A stretch of 5,560 nucleotides of DNA from Anaerolineae bacterium (lineage in GTDB: Bacteria > Chloroflexota > Anaerolineae > E26-bin7), in the NCBI GenBank assembly GCA_029933115.1, contig JAOZOT010000252.1:1-5560 (forward strand), written 5' to 3'. The first letter of the stretch is position 1. Every line of letters starts with the position of its first letter. Shown piece by piece: positions 1 through 3,633 of this stretch. Made by a program: the position numbers and the translations under genes. Under the pieces are notes generated by a model that made no database searches, was not told where the DNA came from, and saw only the letters and a list, made by a program, of their open reading frames with translations.

Positions 1-54
1 GGCTTTAGCCGTTCAGAATGGTGAAAAGCGACTGAAGTCGCCACTACGAACCAC
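1..54. repeat. Short palindromic dispersed repeat, copy A (cut by window edge)
   Basis: The core at 28-51 contains the perfect inverted repeat GCGACT-GA-AGTCGC followed by CACTACGAAC. It matches 22 of 24 bases with 1699-1722 (same strand) and is also related to 1649-1672 on the opposite strand, so this is a repeated sequence within the window. A second small inverted repeat, GGCT-TT-AGCC, is at 1-10. Read on the minus strand, the core makes a 6-bp hairpin followed by TTTT (27 to 24). It lies just downstream of the leftward promoter at 65-93, so it would be in that transcript's 5' end. Its origin (REP-like sequence or remnant of a mobile element) cannot be decided from this window. Confidence 0.65.
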
Positions 55-64
55 TTGCATCTCT

Positions 65-93
65 ATTATAGCACTTTAGCCGATTTTTGTCAA
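65..93 (-). promoter_or_regulatory. Perfect-consensus sigma70 promoter, leftward (promoter A)
   Basis: On the minus strand the -35 box is TTGACA (plus 88-93), followed by a 17-bp spacer (71-87) and the -10 box TATAAT (plus 65-70). Both hexamers and the spacing match the sigma70 consensus exactly. TGC directly precedes the -10 box, giving an extended -10. Transcription would start near position 58 and leave the window to the left, so the gene it serves is not visible. The same layout, including AAGTGC before the -10 box, recurs in the two promoters upstream of rho. Confidence 0.8.
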
Positions 94-506
94 GTATCTT
101 TATCAGACTCTGCTCAACATGAACTCACTTACGGGGGAGCGTTCGGTAATTGCTCTACTGCTTGGCTGCCCCGAGGCCCTTTCGTAATTCACCCGCAAAG
201 GGGACGGCTACCCTCCCGCAGGCTTGAAACTCACTTTGGCAGCAGACTGAAAGCCACCTCACGGGCATGACCTCTTGGCGGGGATACCGCCTCAGCCTGC
301 GGGAGGGTGAACCCCCGCGAATTATGAAAGGCTCTCCTGCCCTCAGAAAGAGCAACGCCCTGTTTGCCACAGCCGGCAGGGGTACGCCGCATCACTCGCT
401 TGGATGGTCAGCGTGCTGGCTGCGCCAAGCAGGGCACTGACAAAGGCCATCTGGGGCTGTTTCATAATCAAAGCATCCTGGTCAATGGGGCTTCTCAGAG
501 CAGAGC
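94..506. other. Non-coding region between promoter A and the M23 gene
   Basis: No gene is supported here. The open frames present are short (71-98 codons), lack good ribosome binding sites, and either run across the inverted repeat or lie antisense to the M23 gene. The region contains the large imperfect inverted repeat described separately. The stretch 356-506, directly downstream of the M23 stop codon, shows no hairpin followed by a T-run on the minus strand, so no intrinsic terminator for the rho-M23 transcript is apparent. Confidence 0.6.
150..355. repeat. Large imperfect inverted repeat (hairpin or MITE-like)
   Basis: Three nested pairs of arms are in register. The outer pair is TTGCTCT (150-156) with AGAGCAA (349-355). 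The middle pair is CTTTCGTAATTC (179-190) with GAATTATGAAAG (319-330), 11 of 12 complementary. The inner pair is ACCCTCCCGCAGGCT (210-224) with AGCCTGCGGGAGGGT (294-308), a perfect 15 bp. The intervening bases pair poorly and differ in length between the arms, as in a decayed palindromic element. The central loop spans 225-293. It could be a non-autonomous mobile element, the footprint of a structured RNA, or two opposed copies of a shorter repeat. Confidence 0.6.
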
Positions 507-1610
507 CTATGGCAAGAGCAAGAGAGGATTGCGCTTCGAGTTCCCTTGCCAGATTTCAAAATGGAGGTGCGGGCCGGTGGCGTTGCCGGTCTGGCCTATG
601 GTGCCGATTTGCTGGCCCTGAGCTACAGATTGCTCGTAATCTACCAGGTACATGGCCAGGTGGGCATAAAGAGTATGCCAGCCATTGCCGTGGTCAATGA
701 GCACCATCCGCCCGTACCCAGAGTCATCCCAACCGGCATAGACCACAAAGCCCGAGTCTGAAGCTACCACAGGGGTGCCCTCGGCCGCCCCGATGTCAAT
801 GGCCCGATGGTGGCTCCAGAACTTCTGGGTGATGTAGCCCGAGGCCGGCCAGACAAAGTTGCCGGTACCTTTGGCCGCGTCCTCGGGGATAGGGCCGGTA
901 TAACGATGGACGAACTTGGGGACGTAAGGCTTCTCTCCGCCAGGGATGACGAGGGCCATCCCTGGGGTCAACTCATACGGCTCCTTCAGCCCATTGACCT
1001 CATAATCAGTGATGGCTGAAACCTCGACTTTGTACTTTTGGGCGATGCTTTCCAGGGTATCGCCTTCCTCTACTATGTGGTACACGCCGGAGGTGGGCAA
1101 GATCACCAGCTCCTGGCCCACACTCAGAAGGTCAGGGTTATCCTCCAACCGGCCGTTGGACCACATAATGGTCTGCGGGCTGATGCCAAAACGCTCGGCG
1201 ATGCCGAAGACGCTGTCGCCGGGTTGGACGGTGTAGGTGATAACTTCCAGGCGAGGTCGCTCAGGTATAGTGGTGTGCGGCACGGGAGCCTTAACGAGGG
1301 AGCCGTTTTCCGTCCACTGAGGGGCACCCCCTCTGGGCCAGGAGACAGTAAGCCAGTGGTCTGGCCTGACGACCGGCTGTCCAACCTCGGGAGGCGCCTT
1401 CCAGCGAGCAGCCAAGATAGCTACAGCGATGAGCAGGATAACGGTCAGGTGGGAGGCATAGCGCCAGAGAAAAAGCTCGCCACTTTTTTCCTTAAGCCAC
1501 TCCAACTTTATAGCCAACTGTTCCCTCAGTCGTGGCCACACCTCTCTGCTAAACCGTCGCCGCCAACGGAAGCCTTCGTTCAAAAGTTTGAATCTCTCAG
1601 AAAACTCCAT
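507..1610 (-). CDS. Membrane-anchored LysM-LysM-M23 peptidoglycan endopeptidase
   Basis: This 367-residue protein most likely cuts peptide cross-links in peptidoglycan outside the membrane. A basic cytosolic N-terminus (about 1-53) precedes one membrane segment (about 54-69, HLTVILLIAVAILAAR), which suggests a single-pass anchor with the rest outside. Two LysM domains that bind glycan chains follow at about 126-172 (YTVQPGDSVFGIAERF) and 177-223 (YHIVEEGDTLESIAQKY). The M23/LytM domain covers about 253-361. Its zinc and catalytic residues are present: H268 and D272 (HRAID, with Ala replacing the usual Gly of HxGxD), H317 (LYAHL), and H348/H350 (PHLHFE). The protein should therefore be active rather than a degenerate LytM factor. 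The ATG at 1610 has only a weak upstream match (ACGGACC), but it gives a sensible N-terminus. The stop is TAG. The gene follows rho on the same strand and was probably in one operon with it. The natural substrate and any cell-division role are not visible. Confidence 0.92.
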   Translation of the reverse strand: MEFSERFKLLNEGFRWRRRFSREVWPRLREQLAIKLEWLKEKSGELFLWRYASHLTVILLIAVAILAARWKAPPEVGQPVVRPDHWLTVSWPRGGAPQWTENGSLVKAPVPHTTIPERPRLEVITYTVQPGDSVFGIAERFGISPQTIMWSNGRLEDNPDLLSVGQELVILPTSGVYHIVEEGDTLESIAQKYKVEVSAITDYEVNGLKEPYELTPGMALVIPGGEKPYVPKFVHRYTGPIPEDAAKGTGNFVWPASGYITQKFWSHHRAIDIGAAEGTPVVASDSGFVVYAGWDDSGYGRMVLIDHGNGWHTLYAHLAMYLVDYEQSVAQGQQIGTIGQTGNATGPHLHFEIWQGNSKRNPLLLLP

Positions 1611-1648
1611 GGTCCGTTTAGAGCGTGTCTGAAAATTCAGAGGGCGGC

Positions 1649-1672
1649 GCTCGTGGTAACGACTTCAGTCGT
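1649..1672 (-). repeat. Palindromic motif copy B1 (inside the 117-bp element)
   Basis: On the minus strand this is the same motif as copy A, with the core ACGACTGAAGTCGT. On the plus strand it forms AACGACT-TC-AGTCGTT (1658-1673) and runs directly into more T residues (to 1676). That is a small hairpin plus U-run that could stop plus-strand (antisense) transcription. Confidence 0.6.
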
Positions 1673-1698
1673 TTTTAGCCGCAGAGCACCGGTCGTTA

Positions 1699-1722
1699 GC
1701 GACTCAAGTCGCCACTACGAGC
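1699..1722 (+). repeat. Palindromic motif copy B2 (inside the 117-bp element)
   Basis: This copy matches copy A at 28-51 in 22 of 24 bases. The differences are G to C in the centre of the palindrome and A to G near the end. It is inverted relative to copy B1, forming the inner arms of the element. Confidence 0.65.
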
Positions 1723-1739
1723 ATTTTTCAGACACGCTG

Positions 1740-2996
1740 TTAGAAGACAATATCTTTGCTCAGCGACTCCAGGAATTCGGCGTTGTTTTTGGTTTTGGCC
1801 AACCTATCCAAAATGGGCTCAATAGCCTCAAGCCCACCGCCCAAAGCGTCAATCATCCGTCGCATAGTCCAGAGGCGAGCCGTCGTCTCTGGGTCCAGCA
1901 TCAACTCCTGACGTCGCGTGCCCGAACGTTCGATGTCAAAGGCCGGGAAGATGTACCTTTCGGCCAGCTTGCGGTTGAGGTGCAATTCCATATTGCCCGT
2001 ACCTTTGAACTCTTCGTAGATAACCTCATCCATACGGCTACCAGTATCAATCAGGCAGGTGGCGATAATGGTCAGGCTTCCTCCTTCCTCGATGTTGCGG
2101 GCCGCTCCGAAAAAGCGCTTGGGCGGATAGAGGGCCGCCGGATCAATGCCCCCAGAGAGGGTGCGACCGCTAGGAGGGACGGTAAGGTTATAAGCCCTGG
2201 TCAGACGCGTGATGCCATCCAGAAGGATGACCACATCTCGCCCACATTCCACCAGGCGCTTGGCTCGCTCCAGAGCCATCTCGGCCACCCGCACCTGATT
2301 CTGGACCGGGTCGTCGAAAGTGGCAGCCACCACCTCGGCTTCCACCGAACGGTCCATATCCGTCACCTCTTCAGGACGCTCCCCAATGAGGCAAACCATC
2401 AGGTGAACGTCGCTGTGATTGGTGGTAATGCCGTTAGCTATCTGCTTGAGTATGGTAGTTTTGCCTGCCTTAGGCGGAGAAACAATAAGTCCCCGCTGCC
2501 CACGCCCAATGGGAGATATCAGGTCCAGAAGGCGCGTAGCCAATATGTCTGGCTCTGTCTCCAGGTTAAACATCTTCCTGGGGAAGATAGGGGTCAGGCT
2601 ATCAAACAAAGGGCGCTTTTTAGCTGCTTCGGGGTCCAAGCCATTAACAGCCTCCACCCGCAATAGACCGAAATACTTTTCGGTCTCTTTGGGAGGGCGG
2701 ACCTGGCCAACGACCAAATCACCCGTGCGCAGGCCAAAACGGCGGATTTGCGATTGAGAAACGTAAACGTCTTCGGGGCCGGGCAAGAGGTGGTCAGAGC
2801 GCAAGAAACCAATGCCTTCTTGGATGATTTCCAGGACCCCACCCCCGAAAATATAGCCCTGCTGTTCAGCCTGGGCTCGCAATAGCCGGAAGATGAGGTC
2901 ATGCTTCTTGAGGCGGCTGTACCCTGACAACCCCATGTCTTTGGCCAAATCCTGGAGTTCGCCCAAAGTCTTTGTTTCTAGTTCGGCAATATTCAC
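1740..2996 (-). CDS. rho: Transcription termination factor Rho
   Basis: Rho is a hexameric RNA-dependent ATPase that loads on C-rich RNA and releases RNA polymerase. This 418-residue protein has the standard length and domain order: a helical Rho N-terminal domain (about 1-45), the cold-shock-like primary RNA-binding domain (about 50-120), and the RecA-type ATPase (about 140-418). Walker A is PPKAGKT (174-180). The catalytic glutamate is E206 in LIGERPEEV. Walker B is DVVILLD (254-260). The Q-loop region is YNLTVPPSGRTLSGG (269-283), the R-loop region GAARNIEEGG (297-306), and the arginine-finger region RSGTRR (357-362). The position equivalent to E. coli Ser266, beside Walker B, is Gly261. 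Translation starts at GTG (2994-2996), preceded by GGAGAAG (plus 3001-3007) with 7 nt between GGAG and the start codon; the next protein residues NIAELETKTLGELQDLA fit the family start. The stop is TAA, with the 117-bp element beginning 1 bp beyond. Two strong promoters and a roughly 370-nt leader lie upstream. Confidence 0.98.
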   Translation of the reverse strand: MNIAELETKTLGELQDLAKDMGLSGYSRLKKHDLIFRLLRAQAEQQGYIFGGGVLEIIQEGIGFLRSDHLLPGPEDVYVSQSQIRRFGLRTGDLVVGQVRPPKETEKYFGLLRVEAVNGLDPEAAKKRPLFDSLTPIFPRKMFNLETEPDILATRLLDLISPIGRGQRGLIVSPPKAGKTTILKQIANGITTNHSDVHLMVCLIGERPEEVTDMDRSVEAEVVAATFDDPVQNQVRVAEMALERAKRLVECGRDVVILLDGITRLTRAYNLTVPPSGRTLSGGIDPAALYPPKRFFGAARNIEEGGSLTIIATCLIDTGSRMDEVIYEEFKGTGNMELHLNRKLAERYIFPAFDIERSGTRRQELMLDPETTARLWTMRRMIDALGGGLEAIEPILDRLAKTKNNAEFLESLSKDIVF

Positions 2997-3366
2997 TGCT
3001 CTTCTCCAAAAAAGAGGATAGGGGGGCGATGGGGCAGCTCTCTCGCCCCGCAGGGGATTGAATCCTTGGGAGGCCTAGTGTGGAGTTCACTCTGCTGCCA
3101 AAGGCCAGAGGAATAACCAGGGTCTAATTTCAACGTCATGAGAGTCGAGCGCATCACATTCGACTTTGCTCGAGGCACGGCTCAGGATAGACTCCGCGAA
3201 GGGTTGGCGGGAGCTAATCGCGATCTGTTGGATATCACCAGTTGAACAGAGCATCGGATGGCAAACATAGGGAAGGAATCGTTGAGGCTGTCCTTTATAT
3301 CGGGAGGGAATAATAACAGCGATTGCGAGGTCAGATTAGCCAGTATAGATAGAAGAAAATCTGTTC
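2997..3366 (-). promoter_or_regulatory. Long C-rich leader of rho, possible autoregulatory region
   Basis: If transcription begins at promoter B, the rho mRNA carries about 370 nt before its GTG. By hand count on the minus strand, 3001-3360 has about 111 C against 74 G. The first 120 nt after the start (3241-3360) are strongest, at 36 C to 16 G. C-rich, G-poor RNA is the type Rho binds (rut-like). Near the rho ribosome binding site two short hairpins compete for the same C-tract: GGGGC (3031-3035) with GCCCC (3045-3049), or CCCC (3046-3049) with GGGG (3053-3056). In E. coli, rho is attenuated in its leader by Rho itself. The same here is inferred, not shown. Confidence 0.45.
3001..3007 (-). 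promoter_or_regulatory. Shine-Dalgarno site that fixes the rho GTG start
   Basis: The minus strand reads GGAGAAGAGCA and then GTG. GGAG lies 7 nt from the start codon. No in-frame ATG with comparable support lies nearby, and the protein begins as expected for Rho, so the GTG start is favoured. Confidence 0.75.
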
Positions 3367-3372
3367 ATAAAT

Positions 3373-3401
3373 ATTATAGCACTTTTTAACAGCTTGGTCA
3401 A
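3373..3401 (-). promoter_or_regulatory. Sigma70 promoter B, rho-proximal
   Basis: On the minus strand: -35 TTGACC (plus 3396-3401), a 17-bp spacer (3379-3395), and -10 TATAAT (plus 3373-3378) preceded by AAGTGC, which includes an extended -10 TG. Eleven of the twelve hexamer bases match consensus. Transcription would start near 3366 toward rho. Confidence 0.78.
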
Positions 3402-3478
3402 ATCTCCGTTCTCGCCCGTTATCAATAGCGACAGCACACACGCATCGTAGAACATGCCGCAAGCCAGATTGCCTATAG

Positions 3479-3507
3479 AGTATAACACTTCTCTAGAATT
3501 CTGTCAA
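3479..3507 (-). promoter_or_regulatory. Sigma70 promoter C, rho-distal
   Basis: On the minus strand: -35 TTGACA (plus 3502-3507), a 17-bp spacer (3485-3501), and -10 TATACT (plus 3479-3484) preceded by AAGTGT. It lies 106 bp upstream of promoter B in the same direction. Together they form a tandem promoter pair for rho. It is about 40 bp from the candidate clpB promoter that points the other way. Confidence 0.72.
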
Positions 3508-3543
3508 CAACGGGGGGCTCGAATTTTCTCAACATAAGCCAAT

Positions 3544-3562
3544 CTCTAACAAAACTCTAACA
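3544..3562 (+). repeat. Tandem CTCTAACA direct repeat upstream of clpB
   Basis: CTCTAACA occurs at 3544-3551 and again at 3555-3562, an 11-bp period, or about one helical turn. This spacing suits a protein binding two sites on the same DNA face. It overlaps the candidate -35 region of clpB. It does not match the known heat-shock operators CIRCE or HAIR. Confidence 0.35.
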
Positions 3563-3575
3563 CTCCTCATATACT
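3546..3575 (+). promoter_or_regulatory. Candidate clpB promoter (weak)
   Basis: TATACT (3570-3575) is a good -10 box. The best-placed -35 is CTAACA (3546-3551), 4 of 6 against TTGACA with an 18-bp spacer. It would give a 5' leader of about 50 nt. The weak -35 overlapping the direct repeat would fit an activated or alternative-sigma promoter, but that is inference. Confidence 0.35.
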
Positions 3576-3621
3576 ATTCTAATACGACAGGGGTAAAATA
3601 AAGACGCAGAAATCATGAAAT

Positions 3622-3628
3622 AAGGTGA
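3622..3628 (+). promoter_or_regulatory. Ribosome binding site of clpB
   Basis: AAGGTGA lies 5 nt before the ATG at 3634, matching the 3' end of 16S rRNA. AGGAG also occurs (3628-3632) but is too close to the start codon to work well. Confidence 0.7.
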
Positions 3629-3633
3629 GGAGA

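Larger units (their letters stand above)
1622..1738. mobile_element. 117-bp MITE-like element with 14-bp terminal inverted repeats
   Basis: The ends are perfect inverted repeats: AGCGTGTCTGAAAA (1622-1635) and TTTTCAGACACGCT (1725-1738). Inside lies a second, imperfect inverted repeat, 1649-1672 against 1699-1722 (19 of 24 complementary), built from the same palindromic motif as the repeat at 28-51. There is no coding capacity, so it would depend on a transposase elsewhere. The flanks look like an imperfect target duplication: GTTTAG (1616-1621) on the left and GTTAG (1739-1743) on the right. It fits exactly between the rho stop codon and the M23 start. I do not recognise the insertion-sequence family from the ends alone. 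Confidence 0.7.
2997..3633. other. Divergent rho/clpB intergenic region
   Basis: This stretch has no well-supported gene. The rho side (about 2997-3366) is a long leader RNA. The middle holds two leftward promoters (3373-3401 and 3479-3507), and the clpB side (about 3508-3633) holds a direct repeat and a weak candidate promoter. One small minus-strand frame, 2993-3178 (61 codons, GTG start), overlaps the rho start by four bases (GTGA). It has no clear ribosome binding site and no recognisable protein features, so I do not call it a gene. Confidence 0.6.

Noticed and set aside
155..370. 71-codon frames on both strands (minus 155-370, plus 55-270) in the left gene-free region
   Set aside because: Both run across the inverted repeat, and their shared short peptide pieces (such as PSRRL) come from the palindrome. 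The plus frame also crosses promoter A.
487..507. Intrinsic terminator after the M23 stop codon
   Set aside because: GGCT (489-492) and AGCC (504-507) can form only a 4-bp stem with a long loop, and no T-run follows on the minus strand.
404..700. Plus-strand 98-codon frame reaching into the 3' end of the M23 gene
   Set aside because: Its second half is antisense to the conserved M23 catalytic region, and there is no ribosome binding site or recognisable domain.
1038..2666. A 542-codon plus-strand open frame across the rho and M23 genes
   Set aside because: It lies antisense to two clear genes and crosses the 117-bp element. Its peptide has no recognisable domain. It is a by-product of the codon use of the minus-strand genes.
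3541..3633. CIRCE (HrcA) or HAIR (HspR) operator in front of clpB
   Set aside because: TAACACTC resembles part of one CIRCE half-site, but no opposing GAGTGCTAA follows at the required 9-bp spacing, and no CTTGAGT/ACTCAAG pair is present.
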